From NCBI GenBank assembly GCA_902800055.1, contig CADCCW010000004.1, positions 1 to 64,000 on the forward strand: DNA of 64,000 bases. Direction: 5' to 3'. The DNA is from an uncultured bacterium (GTDB lineage Bacteria; Verrucomicrobiota; Kiritimatiellia; RFP12; UBA1067). The translations under genes and the position numbers were made by a program. Below the pieces are notes generated by a model that saw nothing but the letters and a program-made list of their open reading frames with translations, was not told the DNA's origin and searched no databases. The number at the start of each line of letters is the position of its first letter. Position 1 is the stretch's first letter. Shown one piece after another: positions 38,401-39,790 of the stretch.

Positions 38401-39790
38401 GCTTGCTTGCGTGTTCACCCGCCGCTTCGACGCCTACAACCACCGCCAGGTGCCTTACGACCTCGCTGACGTCGTCTGCTACGGCGCGCGGCCGACCTTC
38501 AGCTGGACGATGGGCAACAAGAACACCTACACCGCCTTCCGGCTGCAGATCTTGAGCAACGCCACCATCATCTACGACAGCAACATCCAGCGCGCACCGG
38601 CGAAGGACGAGAACGACCGCTACGTCTGGACCGCCCCGATTTCGGTCGGCGACCAGACGCCGTGTCACGTCCGCGGTACGACGCCCAGAGGACGGATCCT
38701 CTCCGCAACCAGCAACTACACCTGGAAAGTCTCAATGTACAACGCGAAGTTCAAGACCGACAAGTGGTCTGCCGTCGCCACGCTTCGTACCGACGTCAAC
38801 GCCGTGCGCGACGTGGATGACAACGGCTTCAACGCCATCAATGTCTGCGTGAAGTACACCGGTCCGAAGTCGGTGCTTTCGCGCTGCGATGTCTCGTCCT
38901 CCGTCAGCGGCAAGGTGCGCCTCCAGGCGTTTACCACCGCCGACTTCAGCGGCGTGCCGTCCTCGCAGATGTTCGTCACCAACGCGAACGAGATCGCCGA
39001 CGCCTCGCACACCATGGCGAACGCGCGGCTGATCGGCCTCCCCGCTGGCACCTACTACATTCGCGCCTACATCGACACCAACGGCAACTTCGAAAAGGAC
39101 GACTGGGAGTCCTGGGGCCAGGCCACGGTGCCGGTCGCCGTAGGCGCCGGACTTCCCGCGCCTACCGTCGGCCTCTATATCGAGGACGCCGACACCAACC
39201 AGGACTGGGTGCCAGATGCGCTTGAGTTCGACAACGACGGTCAGCTGAAGGACGAGTACAAGGGCAAGACGACCATCTCCGGCGAGTTCCTGATGTCGAA
39301 GAACCTCGCGGCGGCAATGTCCGGCAACACGCTTGAGGCCGGCATCTCCACCGGCATCTCCGGCGCCACCATCACGGCGTTCCAGTATGTCAACGCGATG
39401 GGTACGCTGCTCGGCGCCAACTCGAGCGGCAAGACGACGACGATCGACGCCATCCGCGAGGCGGTGGAGAAGAAGGTCAAGGACGGCACGGTGATGATCT
39501 CCTCGATCGCCTTCGACCCGGTCGACAAGAAGGTGGTGCTGGCGGTCGACGCCGAGGTGGCGGACTCGGTGGCGGGCGAGCTCTTCTCGAAGATCTACGA
39601 GTTCCCGTCCGACGACGAGGCGAAGGTGACGGTCAAGGTCTACCGCAAGGATTCGCTGGTGCAGGCCGACTGGGTGCTCGTCCACACCGAGGCTAACGTC
39701 GCGGTCGGCAAGCACAGCCAGTACGTGGAGGTGGACCTCCCCGACGGCGACTACACCAGCGGCTTCTACCGCGTCGAGATCGAGCAGTAA
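5459..39790 (+). CDS. giant secreted modular calcium-motif protein (~11,443 aa), putative adhesin
   Basis: The product starts with a signal peptide (MKKRLAFLAFAALAAFGARA, likely cut after ARA). Residues ~25-1350 look like Ig/cadherin-type beta domains. From nt ~9500 there are many DxDxDG-type calcium motifs like thrombospondin type 3 repeats (DTDGDGLND, DSDGDGLPDGYE). A LamG-like jelly-roll lies at nt ~13220-13930. From nt ~14620 to ~39185 the chain consists of about eight repeating modules of ~900-1150 residues in two classes. A C-terminal domain of about 200 residues ends in GFYRVEIEQ. No LPXTG motif, transmembrane anchor or enzymatic active site was seen. A very large extracellular adhesin or surface-layer fibre is the best guess. 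It is preceded by a small coiled-coil gene and followed 16 nt later by ackA with no visible terminator. Reading frame is intact throughout; function is inferred. Confidence 0.85.
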   Translation: MKKRLAFLAFAALAAFGARAVGTEGDIRSIEAVDVIYDESHGYYYPNNRTPHTVGESFYILVRLLNQDFADTTAVHPWQLGLSAAGIAAGETVADVLYHPGLRIAIGSEMVTASYVTEGPNGEASGPNPQFPRYYTDLYFKYTVKEGQLGLPVRLVNTKNEIISTSTTGSYSLQFVNVNTAGGFVDKYWELSNNEGTLANFWFGPLIPDPEPSHYPGEPEKTQHLFMEYVYPGIYVQTIDFEPTYADETDPSAKVWREVYQGLDDSVGKAPAIVGTANSSGTPTTVYIWSEDESVFTISGIQGHEVSYYVKGVEVTHNVYPVQLTADGITTFKLKGVADPGAWTNIVLCATEKPAINAAGDIVEGSMVTRRVEVVDAPAPFITISDADGNRSVSLEATSAYTVGSRMKMTFSKAFADSDVKVKLMMSVGSTTIDPVAEKYILVSDSDGADPASTASLAEITMPKGETETYFYIYPLGTCKDLKTTGVTISNSIDQATQPAAYEQFKDGKHRNLTVKVTDQKPVVSASIPSSGFKNDTVNVDVTVSDNWRDLSEKNTNGYRVVIYLGGTKVCESNEVHFAENEQKSFPVVIPAEGDPLKGTVQVWDQMNNASDTTLEGSILAIEAKAPLTVMAATFSSTSSSAEPDHDPTYAEGQQVYVRAVLSSSSATEMYAFIVPQDTASSNLVYTSAFTNGLKITTSGDYARYSDYAALKLLDGNLEGRKVNLGVVLRDKQNWYDPEAKTLTTYSLGGTWTLTVTNVPPTYASDGVWGGEETNRQEVANGTRYPGRVSAMTPVQFSVKVADAGVIDATSGTTRVKWIWTDGPADDRYTQSQITTVDASGIATATFIFEEEKQVQNITLQLQDRDMRASDPNAFGTDKYVFTVAVGDVPTVIIDFAKSGGPNYVETANKNYNFFTVKVSEWPTGGGVSGRERLGSNNPLYVKVSLPTDYKDDSRAVLHLVDTNDVVQTDDDEGVVIAFKNSTEGYKNGKKVYFDLDSQNGGSGPLMDPSAFVVKAEVITETKASDEQTWAEYFASIEEQITLMNENPSKFTLDMASTQDWAGYAGATNEWTAGETIKLTWNYTDIAPDVTNKDATISWTVADVNHKRSVKVNDPGTSITYSTKSPKTATATGTYEFKVPSAKYTKVTVTARDGDGGEVVYEFWIHVIPTKNVIINPYGPSPTTSTKYGTASGLGLGHIYVEGSTKQYTMRQFQQTWLYSENDPQAFLYAAGYPATNTVAYDDGKLGIAAGFELAAEPNTQGGKWESSQGESTRYSYGPSEYDNFFYCWLMKNKDSGGWELQVVNPLTSPATAQPFNPMLPATDANNNGAYPSIEVEAVFAREYYPSDNLGDLNLDAIPDVYARRYAGFGVFDDGGALTGNDLSRLDNFNVDEDYLPAAESVEYAKFIPGNAADWVTRGVPFNARREIRGWDYHLNNGPAISGVLNSAPERRYTNPKEDADSTLSALEYMGFLTWCAKNGHDAADEASWLLWSPENPTDPTLADTDDDKIPDGYEYYIWYRAHVGYIDYDGQYRRLIGRRYNTENPAEPTVIPSEEVESIYNPNVPNDLLAYVDTDGDGLNDLIEFEYGTNPVDFDSDGDGLPDGYEVFVSETDPLIADLMTSNPDGDAKAELVVEKLSVIGILNRDGKVERYTILNPDLGESFDVSDETVDGDWTYILNLSDGGRVTNAYVTATANVVTNGYFGSMTVAGTYLVSYLPSESTWKCVDVGDGAYYLGEPVEVNPGLRINFIKAGVTAKRTTLAAAPKMAYSVWKYDYSGRLVLGQELHEKWTPIFLPAGSTVVERPAAKNVTLLHHHVYQYRGLAKDKLDRSRKVWVPVKAFDPRTAWRVAGGANTSAFSTYDEFMYPHFLLQDSYRYSAGAGLYTGGWSVSLSELTPNNDHGTRVSIWERYCPDPLNADTDGDGCPDGWEAYLFDGPPVYLPDNDANFPGERVYSVVLTPSIYNIGCKVAAGSPVSSSVAEDGSSSWADEYAGYDSTGAYADTPTIVNGNRFPEWTNKNWPTDPWQDDTDGDGISDMAERSYFLYGDATAPGAGGGLNPLSWDTDQDGLPDEWEIAFAGTYTPGDEKTTATTVAVDENGNTNTTVSVTRAGGTWSGGMDGTVNDAALDYDHDGLQNWQEYLVGAMRCWRYDDTISEWDNNVFNEMALQAAIDNLSGVADVADADVWNAFWTDRLVSDAQQGANPDGQYPVGKGYSPDHAGYNPRITVDGFFDCSASYFSLCENEWDPVAGNWYMFHDGINHDLSNPGEEWTFLEGSTLVQCNRFTWRPYYEALSGSSPKSLGDDSMSGGYDFGTFPSYVIAPDRYICCDPTLADTDGDGMDDYYELYHGMNPLLGIAGASERSNGGYDLVFAAYGGGQGTPGSEEPPPASADVNYWKKRPTDGTQSPNPCWRINQTRRIGTGLSDYDFEAYPWLNGLAYADPDGDDLRNQTESIMSDMQAQSTWLHSDPTPLWMTDLDYEGSITHRYYIPTEVRGLIILGAPDGFFDPETLKEYKFNDFMGYTWVDGEPPTLSIAGVDLNLGNVFDVAYDFEENEGYDTDHDYISDHDEAAGKTKSASDPQDSDSPLRRQAMYFPGEDSLLETTLEDPEYSAVGAIIGNDLPFLYYTVECWAKPEGDLTRDQTVVERAVYTGKSNLGDEQFLRKNFLIGIKNGRWYTMYDSAGTSVNDPQQILDGPFATTNWTHVAATFDGEYLSLYINGVKYKQIKTSLRPENGVAAVGTDVGGRLEGRSDWGNYAAILVGASATTFEGVVMDSLYRQLSMVGTKFSDYDRYFRGYVDEVRVWDGARAESEIRADYKKRYTRADALANREAVWEVWSQGIVNRSPSTENLLPAELKRHWTFDHMPGGVSTDVVMHSPAGFTTAEGVVDAKAIWSRPEDWENPWWTSVEVRSTVYKEHYEAWIPWISDTVGHLPRFDKTTADSKYWSEDMIGGEFASTFGYSQVSFPRSAEPWSRWRQALHRTVPATAIDERYNWISEDPALLLTYHFTMRYRLKEGFDLLPLGGAYAKRISAAEGGMWDDGTAADAWAETGADADFDRLPDWWADYARNNYCDPLDPPERIGWDTAVNYDGIVMAAWAAYLRDLARGMLSDGKYHPEFADNRDLDHDGIPDWWEDMYKIDTGSKDDAVADPDHDGLSNYQEYLVAERDRLFALDPTLAHSITEDVVDYYVQTTNSLGETVYLGELYADHDFMEDLEEDANGLDRTRYDANTDADEDGWSAWSELRYSDYKLTTAQKFVSHLAGVEEVEDYPVPVVHATLRYNGSKVPVGSTAPVIVYAYSGNNLQNEPNAVYTVTPGASETRYLYLGFFEDRVFHGTLTPGWVVNNLGSFSLQVAHAQPDDIFSWEIFDDEGNSLGLYSGTYDEMRAAVTTYGSRCKVKTKEFVWSDTLASGNGGTSDDEFALKIASVDSTMKGHILLFNKRVGDIDLITGDFDLDVSVLKSYFMTYGIALPQHFLRLMYQSQLPTLQTKDLQVSLARPDRGKLTEGVTAFVAFIDADGDGAFTPGTDPIGFMKDVEVGWDQVPSLVIEMTDSSQAAGERFAYGGGSNTVDTLRIIRTSVNGSEEGVKRRIVYSRETGDVKRNTVYEGDLVTSGKFGLDWSSLRADLKAMETVAFDDVTEVGYTVTLGGGSVQNINPANVARTFTVEYTTKPVKPTLYSPSALADPKVETARPEFKWSGADGYTSFILQIWNAETNVYASPLTALPPTDSFGRYFWTPPVYIGNDISDDAWALNNNTNYRWRVAMFNAKFSDTNAADVAWSDFAAFETRLAPANDFSTRLGRADVKVRYYGPATNELGTVIVQLFRNADFAGVPAAQTRLYAADLAAEANSLTNAAAVSFLGLDADEYFAVAFIDRNGNAKREPYETWGYSAQVGHSLPAIWRPLGAKVDPTSSEVSTVEVFMEDTDVNRDDILDWNQDESLLATAASGTASGADTSDVDLDGLTGDEETGDTYTNKQRWDTDGDGMPDGWEARFADTDPLMADAELAADGDLMAFAVTNGIYRLVTDAAGARYLVRDTNSAYRVGDVISTTNLVTTYDYMTVVADETGTNFVTVTYAGLGTNVLATGTFKIDTISPVSVALVHAQVYDEFGYWQSTAVDPADPLTKPFTALDKYMLARYFEAIGFTGVREEAMNVSKTWKDFTLKPLDADCDRDGVADGWELYLMFGTNGVATAQTLAKPVDAEISPWKYADRDADIDGDELSLVDEYAQGRTPSDPWNMYSVYEELLAAGVVPEDADKFTDAKARRFAIAAADYDEDWDLDQISNVQEMWAYYRDMERLADIDPENPRSDGFTPDYFRMIGTNSYLGAYYNGAEFVERAARGILDITDLEMAGTRDLYHSGWDLWSIVRHSYAKQEDSGEEFSEELNVANKFTSVVYEGYEGVTEDALVEFHTKTLHCITCGSLEGVISSHGGLEKMKEEIRKRSVSALDIAGFEEPEPTVKFTFRYTGFGKRDVIVDVWQTSSIYPERGEQVTTSYALQPAFDAGVAYARAKIPARGTLKQGPAKFIAYLDANGDGALSPGETFGVAEANVGYSNLDLTIRLGDGNPALPTINLVANSTNDTERPIQTVAIVRTKVNGEYVSPRGVMLKRYDNNVGRTAIYPSDWINETDGFIGVDKYLAFDAQDDVDPSDESLPAVEEVTYEVVKLRRSALIDSDDGYKISNANLNHYVYIEVVEDEETGESSNVYHTVDQQVNEEFTLRYSVTRDVPLEVTGDAASKVSDTLVSFLVPADRAVTKFWLDIDGTVYAGDTGGGFLLKNLVSGDVLNAGDNLVGEYSSRRVVLDGDWFSENGISFTAGEHKVLVALGNDKFPDAPTDAAEWSAEATFSVAADAAFDGKVAVRVVHPVVTNESAFTTITVAAYERPDLANPVATATSVTNGEAVVLGGLRTGRKYYLAAWYVKDDGDGRGSAKVRMPYDTWGYLTMLGEATNGFNAASVAATEKSVPTNTIWMQDTDWNDNGVADRLENLKSISGLTPSEAPDWEDVDCDGIPDQDDEDPVFDNSTKSIEGDVMAKATLKMLTVRIGTVELETNWVTYVVYDPDQETATRLDGDTIVIPRGTPASALTSLYTTYLYGRKKSAPLGIGVATNLAEGVVYEHEWKDVALVHHQVYERFGFNPNTANALASPSNWVNTAKFTALDKYIVTNYLYAIGAVVDPASFTNWTLNARRVDFDYDGLTDGWELYTMFGTNAVSVLDKTAKASVINAWVAGDRELDPDGDGLSNLHEYDGGFEPTDPWNAYSVYENFFEYGLLLPGTPKFNDKEAKRFGISEADINNDDDNDLLTNLQELQAYYYDKTALADLDPEKAWSDGATPDYFRAVGSTYLGLLFNGGEWIEPDMRSMLGISRLTRAGTRDLYNEGWDLWSLSRYGQTAGGDDEETIQKNLVIKYMTAVYGEAVHPFEGGDLASVQDYLYQRYRSDFFGFDGQYRYLETVEDFVEYLGGEDKIKEAIAAKGGSYSKPTPKINVTVKYAANVLKQIFVEAYQVSSAYPEAGEQMTARWSASAAFDSGIANVLLDTPSEGTLKQGPAKFVAYIDADGDGKFSAGDTFGTAEAEIGYLGCDLAIRLGDGNAALPTIALGAGTNAADAVQTLAIVRTKVNGRYVSPRGVMLKRYDNNVNRTAIYPSDYIDDVRGFVGVDRYLAFDAQDEIDPSDEALPAVEEVTYEIVKLRRSFIIESDDGPKISNTNLNHYVYTEVVEDADTGETSNIYHTVDQQVNEEFTLRYSVARDVPLEVKGEAASKESDAVVSFFVPADRAVTKFWLKINGQVKGGDADRGFMLANLSSGDVLNTAPGLTGEYTSRRVVLDGDWFRENGITFTNDEYTVSVALGNDKFPAVPTDSAEWSAEATFGVAKDMVCNGMVAVKVAHPVAPGSTFAGKITVAAYDSADLVNPVAVTNGVNAGEEVKLLGLRAGADYYIAAWCVVNTNDGRSASLRRRMPYDTWGYYCNLNATNAQQVAASMAFDPVAVAAATNPVEVAVYLQDTDWNDNGVADRTENIKSVPGLTPSEAPEWEDVDCDGIPDPDDEDPVFDSSKKSVEGDVMAKATIKMLTVRIGTVDLETNWVTYVVYDPEGEPTADRLDGDTIVIPRGTQASELKSLYTTYSYARRQTKSSPLGIGRATDLAEGVVYEHEWRDVTLVHHQVYGRFGFDPDTANALTPQTNWVNTARFTALDKYIVTNYLYAIGAITDPASFASWTLSAGRVDFDYDGLTDGWELYTMFGTNAVQALDKTAKASVINAWVAGDRDLDADDDGLSNLHEYNGGASPSDPWNKYTFDFGTPLPGGALPLTDYEARRFDIGSAEKQLADDDNDGLSNWAELLATRNGAFGEFDVKKDFTVTNQFDYFRTNGLEGVARRYAGFVVTDHDFVGDTWEDARDLTVANRYVYDAHTDYDDNGWSLWSEAQAAAMWKIEVVTNSYDMGDEVYTWVYTNGTEYAGTPIPKVNLVAIGDVGDKNYSYQQVENEGTTNAVTNTVWATYPVTLKAYRGNDLGSAYRTFYVDGTVKDGVLVASFDGEGLVEGLNTFVLENGDASGFCKAMVGFDRVDLEISIDSGESVIPPRTVYGWGDAVSIRRTEINGRTCPMRYVWSGSVDGYVTAADVLKSGAIDLDARYLVEDAAAMGIANTNIASVTYEVSGWSGQTFAKTFAAKRPVAIPVSPAVGKAYTVRTRKPVFAFAGLDGATAFALQISTSEDAADVFLATTNLLPAANSAGSRIFKSDWQIGEGLDLNDSSNYFWRVVGLSAKWPEVEESGASAWAEFKTSVDSTKANTGYGKIAAEVRYYGAATNDTASVIVGVWRDAAFAGTPVAMKHLAAGDFAALAVQKEESEFFKPTASVEFDGIEPGNYYVMAYNDLNGNGKRDAWESWGYRNKVGSDDPDLYTPVALTVVSTKAATPTALVFMEDTDINDNGIPDCVEEIDDPDPESEAGDWDGDGLDESDEIWNEHLYGTDPLVWDTDGDGLPDGYEVWAGLDPVSEYDIRLTRTYTDTNDVEQTYTYLASAAKDAVEGDVMAYAMIKRRALVVADAVGGETVTLVVDPADTTDYRVGGKLKAGGVTSFATAVPYATLPSADWNEYTEKEYYVLSTNVYEATDNDFVADVIDEFEIMLVHWQVYGAFGFESGVATPGDTEERADGQVHTRPMYGIDKYLVSKLLGVEDEMNLNRRWGKSLTCLKPGVSDYDGDAIPDGWELYMMFPGAKSGHFEPAMNPWKAFDGYALDAGTMVWDGLEYYDGDGNAHVLDDADWTPADWYNGGANAASPYTANDGNTFYADIDDKTARQWNIESVTNQLADVDNDGLSNMDEYLAARDTLVPGADDLDVRNNFSNGTTLDYFRTNGVSGAERRYLGEIATDHDFIEDWYEDFYNTDSASRNRYDAYNDREEDGWSNWSEARAGTNPELFGTLSLVRYDLTEDNVVAEYPIPTIGVTLTYQTMDTFDSSIVLKAWHGDTAAGTPDAVWTVSGAANGSTISKRFLGLNPNRRVDFNIGPGDIAEHHVKIRWYDPDYYIETINYETNGTIKSIVYTIHDIDSSRWSTPPYFGDDVLDQSNGKYTAAIPGGWVNYKTGDISIDFSDPAYRDTDYTYHERVDDNQKIIHHWNLTRSFFNVEYMSRIVSSGNRKTFSLSKPMEADANSKGRLVEGRTIFIAFADVNGNGVLDPGEPFGYQKGVEVGWDKVADLRIELTDEAPALPRVALGGISSNAWLSIRRQVVNDSVRRGIEKVVWTGRAPSSGSLTEADILLEAGGYVFDGSLTNDAVKAGLGQVYSSCYGLYADGDLIAAFTNVFDLARDVPVPVSPSDKNGYLVRTARPTFVFNGDRSKYTAFAIQIADAAGDVVWTSTTNVFPAATASGSEYVAPVYIGQGQLLADGTNYLWRVAQFNSKFPTAEDDADWSDWTPFKTAVDSTDGDTGYGKLSAEIRYYGAATSALTNVIVGVYDTADFTGEPIAKATLLGDGTVQDLARIPDAGKGFMNIETNVVFDGVSAGPRYVMAYIDVNGNGRRDRYEPWGYYNNVGTDTKALYTPMSLAVSAAKADAPSCIVFIEDTDVNDNGIPDSAEDTSSWTDPLPASADLTDADGDGLTAFDEINLYGTNPYCADTDGDGMDDGWEVANGLNPRVDDSDVVGADDVMAYAEVEAQIAVSNDTVYVVMTVVDGYGKVVATNLYDTFTLGDGRIAVGKKSDAVVVPGQFYATISTNVVLIHSAVYDWFGFDPTTANPRATEADDEGGEGGDGLGRNTVPFTAYWKFVTEKHYLKGLFGVDWSLKTAAIDSNANGLPDGWELYVAFATKTVDPNTNTGFPLAGDILVDAIANFNEGVDESDPWNRYYFYEQLGSTNGVVRYTNAEARKYDLANGDLTNDEDFDGLSNYSEFLASKLTPAIELDVTNPVTDGVTPDYFRKAGDDYMGLLFNGGEFIEPELRRVMGIATQTGAGTQDYKDTGWDAWATARYSIYNMDQTVDISGVVSDELMLLIRYWNVIRPGEFTGTTVKEALDFFHEVWEGVIRLIDSEGNILIDGKDASVSGPGTIHQADAAQTTTQVVAFFGGQAKMEEVIARNKKDIAADQIVKPEPEVKLLLKYAGNGSHNVVIEAYQLNPAYPEYGEQMTAQWTTPVTFSAGIAQTVLATTPASGALLQGPARFVAYIDRDGSNSLSAGDTYGSTTREVGYLGCDLEIALGAANPALPALRLADGTNAVNTIALVRTAINGKPLYNNAKGVFIVQFPNNAARESLYPDEYDSGSYIGIDQGLAVIENIKDENGVVTNGIESVTYEVLRLTPYEIAGLSVSNLNHYILVETNGETSVVSNIVDQSVNEEVTIKYSLERDVAKSIACAGSTADNFTFTFTVPTDTANTKFWLKVASGGETNVLGGTKGFILNDIRDGVVVLDKAWFGKNNVAVPTGLVKFGVVLGNDRYGRPKDGSSDWDCAMAETIVNEGASFDGRLAVVVKHPTATLGSKLTIAAYESADLANAVAATNSVAAGTAVELTGLRPGVSYYVAAWYVNDENDGRGSDRNGNKYRMPYDTWGYYCRLDVTNALGVASSMAFDPVAVIAATNAAEVTIYLQDTDWNANNIVDRTEDFRAINGDYDRSVEPKYGFDIAGIDEVELFSDAGENDVFAYAEVPFYCVMANVGGVETWFAVTNLEEETVSDKIVPGIPVGASLKDLVTLKATYFYDFGKAKPTRLALGTNVVWTGEEKVVKAVEQKSLILVHGQVYDCFKFNPNTANGRIAKSDWANTRSFTSADKNYVTNYLANVLGETDVSGKALPIDYPDADVVANGRGDGILDGWELYVKHSPWDFNDRTSDVDGDGLDLLHEYDGGFEPTDPWDAYSVYNNFFENGLLLPGTPKFNDSGARRFGIAQTDINNDDDNDLLTNLQEIQAYYYDRTALDDIDPEKAWSDGATPDYFRAAGDTYLGLLFNGGEFIEPELRKAMGVEALVRNGTRDYKLKGWDAWSTARYSILNKEQTVNIEGVVSDELMLLIRYWNVVRPGEFTGTTVKEAMDFFHETWEGVVRLIDSEGNVLIEAKNAGVQGPGTIHVADAAQTTTQVVAFFGGQRKMEETIAKNKKSITADEIVTPEPEVELALKYAGNESYNVVIEAWQTSLAYPEYGEQLTARWTTPVTFSAGIAQTVLATTPAAGALLQGPAKFVAYIDQDGSDSLTAGDIFGETETIVGYLGAKVAIRMGGYSDYSYPLARVQSTNDHSVVALVCSKINGIPLYRDAYGAAYFYLPNNAAREVLYPSEFCTDDYTGLDKFLQKKSELVGGVEKVEEVTYEILRLNVVDLANLSVTNLNNYMIISNDIAVAYGPFNVNEELTIRYSNTRDKADVWGVADAVDGNATVSFTIPTDGYANMRFWLKVNGTDYDGKNGCGFLIPPAADGVVILDQDWFDENNISFNAGENSVKVLLGNDKYDYSNANDGDWSNEARFKVNAAAERTGKLAVVVKHPTAANLDAKLTVAAYESADLAKPVSITQNAAANTAVQLGGLRPGAKYYIAAWYVKDPADGRPASGEVRMPYDSWGYYCNLTHTNALQIASTYGFDPVAVTAAANPVEVVVWLQDTDYNDNDIADREEDFLDVFTPYERELIVEYGFHIEGAADVNTSSGTSGETVEAMAFAKVPYELIAVTNMVGKKVEVVWYAIVPDPSSPSADGSGVKVGDSLADLSQRSDLKLASVYFYGDELALGSNVTFSADSPLKVTETKVEDLVLVHAQVLDRFGFDPATANGSLAAADRVNSKEVTAYDKGKYLEAYLINVLGVTNYTDYVLSKTSDDGDPVEGGMGDGLVDVWELYAMFKPDGVQDGLIGTVDDLSDPSVVLSPWNYDDRNADADGDGLANIDEYDGGNSPTNPYDADTDGDGITDLYAWQYVLKGGEADGDTDGDRLSNYAEYLISEVFQFCDLDPRNPKTDGACVDYFRKVGNLYLGELFTDHDQVSDRWEAQYATEKSNTGDIWANRYVYDPEKDLDGDGWSNYAESRAGTRPDKVTVPGIDEETLAEHPIPVIEATVVYNGNTHDGLAPITGPIVFRAWNQKTDEAMMHAPDAIWTTPGSISTTSGGSEDSSSLLSAKKYLGRKPSGRMVYSLGPGAVTPGSVKIYFRDPEFRRAVVRGGEEISVSDAGVAQASWYPLVQDKNGVLVTSITNQTAVAVGSVDYTTGMIEIDFGSAVLCGSVYAQMINATAGNEKLDSDITHALQYYNCEKLDLDASYVKIGYARTRVGTNIGGVYYLGDPDDPASSDTNGGTGGGDESTANLSASSHGYVREGLNSFVVFADQDGDGDYTPGEPFGFVRDVDVGWQGAKFTVELTETSPVFARVNVKTEDNDRVRLYGVYSDTMYITNVNDLAVAQSADDAALTSGGRYVHVRVDRYSVNGVPLGIGKGKVNLDDRILVDKYIDGDVRSLLHEGDFLREGEYDIDWSHFADEVYFSELSDLYGGDPIEMAYRIVVDNSLHISPLTNNLSLACVFTRRFDAYNHRQVPYDLADVVCYGARPTFSWTMGNKNTYTAFRLQILSNATIIYDSNIQRAPAKDENDRYVWTAPISVGDQTPCHVRGTTPRGRILSATSNYTWKVSMYNAKFKTDKWSAVATLRTDVNAVRDVDDNGFNAINVCVKYTGPKSVLSRCDVSSSVSGKVRLQAFTTADFSGVPSSQMFVTNANEIADASHTMANARLIGLPAGTYYIRAYIDTNGNFEKDDWESWGQATVPVAVGAGLPAPTVGLYIEDADTNQDWVPDALEFDNDGQLKDEYKGKTTISGEFLMSKNLAAAMSGNTLEAGISTGISGATITAFQYVNAMGTLLGANSSGKTTTIDAIREAVEKKVKDGTVMISSIAFDPVDKKVVLAVDAEVADSVAGELFSKIYEFPSDDEAKVTVKVYRKDSLVQADWVLVHTEANVAVGKHSQYVEVDLPDGDYTSGFYRVEIEQ
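10895..10990 (+). repeat. first, divergent copy of the LxHxxVY module head in the giant protein
   Basis: The translation LLHHHVYQYRGLAKDK matches the head motif found in seven later modules (LVHxQVYxxFGF), though it diverges after the motif. It lies about 6.9 kb ahead of the next copy instead of the usual ~3 kb. The extra length holds further calcium motifs and the LamG domain, which suggests an insertion into an ancestral first module. Confidence 0.6.
13220..13930 (+). other. LamG/concanavalin-like jelly-roll domain within the giant protein
   Basis: The segment shows the typical LamG_3 pattern: YTVECWAKPEG, a central NWTHVAATFDGEYLSLYING, and a closing FRGYVDEVRVWDGARAESEI. Residues are about 2588-2824. 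It is the only such domain in the protein and may bind carbohydrate. Confidence 0.8.
14621..17236 (+). repeat. giant-protein module 0 (class B)
   Basis: Starts at DADFDRLPDWW and contains YLGELYADHDF, an EGVTAFVAFIDADGDG segment and the class-B Fn3-like part (RPEFKWSGADGYTSFILQ; NYRWRVAMFNAKF), closing with EPYETWGYSAQVG. It lacks the LVHxQVY head, which appears instead at 10895. Confidence 0.7.
17237..20392 (+). repeat. giant-protein module 1 (class A)
   Basis: Opens with DTDVNRDDILDWNQDE. The head LVHAQVYDEFGY is at 17768, then DGWELYLMFGTNGV, SDGFTPDYFR, and the class-A part (VSPRGVMLKRYDNN; VNEEFTLRYSV; DRAVTKFWL). It closes with MPYDTWGYL. Very similar to module 2. Confidence 0.8.
20393..23485 (+). 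repeat. giant-protein module 2 (class A)
   Basis: Opens with DTDWNDNGVADRLEN; head LVHHQVYERFGF at 20849. Its class-A part nearly repeats module 1. Its middle (YDGGFEPTDPWN to the YLGLLFNGGEWIEP motif, ~21220-21560) instead matches module 6 about 12.25 kb downstream. Contains a lower-GC patch at ~21570-22060. Confidence 0.8.
21570..22060 (+). other. lower-GC patch inside giant-protein module 2
   Basis: About 490 bases use many A/T-ending codons (for example gaatatttaggtggagaag), unlike the flanking sequence, while the frame stays open. The product here (residues ~5370-5535) occupies the position of the VSDELMLLIRYWNV segment in modules 5 and 6 but differs in sequence. Confidence 0.7.
23486..26245 (+). 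repeat. giant-protein module 3 (class B)
   Basis: Opens with DTDWNDNGVADRTEN; the head LVHHQVYGRFGF (23951) and DGWELYTMFGTNAV closely match module 2. After about 24350 it switches to class B (RKPVFAFAGLDGATAFALQ; NYFWRVVGLSAKW; WESWGYRNKVG). It is a chimera of an A-type head and a B-type tail. Confidence 0.75.
26246..29662 (+). repeat. giant-protein module 4 (class B)
   Basis: Opens with DTDINDNGIPDCVEE; head LVHWQVYGAFGF at 26858; then DGWELYMMFPGA, YLGEIATDHDF, EGRTIFIAFADVNGNG, and the Fn3-like RPTFVFNGDRSKYTAFAIQ. Shares the KGVEVGWDKV-type segment with module 0 (KDVEVGWDQV). Confidence 0.75.
29663..32716 (+). repeat. giant-protein module 5 (class A)
   Basis: Opens with DTDVNDNGIPDSAED; head LIHSAVYDWFGF at 30128; then DGWELYVAFATKTV, DGVTPDYFRKAGDDYMG, and the class-A tail (VNEEVTIKYSLERD; NTKFWLKVASGG). 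Pairs with module 6 and shares its VSDELMLLIRYWNV segment. Confidence 0.75.
32717..35704 (+). repeat. giant-protein module 6 (class A)
   Basis: Opens with DTDWNANNIVDRTED; head LVHGQVYDCFKF at 33149. The stretch DGGFEPTDPWDAYSVYNNF to YLGLLFNGGEFIEP (~33475-33830) is close to module 2. Class-A tail with VNEELTIRYSNTRD. Confidence 0.75.
35705..39184 (+). repeat. giant-protein module 7 (class B)
   Basis: Opens with DTDYNDNDIADREED; head LVHAQVLDRFGF at 36149. Rich in calcium motifs at 36510-36680 (DADGDGLANIDEYDGG, DTDGDGITD). Class-B part: EGLNSFVVFADQDGDGDY, ARPTFSWTMGNKNTYTAF. Closes with WESWGQATV ahead of the C-terminal domain. Confidence 0.75.

Noticed and set aside
39412-39435. Walker A-like GANSSGKT near the C-terminus of the giant protein
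   Set aside because: It fits Gx4GKT by letter, but the protein is secreted, no Walker B or kinase/ATPase context follows, and the surrounding segment looks like a helix-beta domain.
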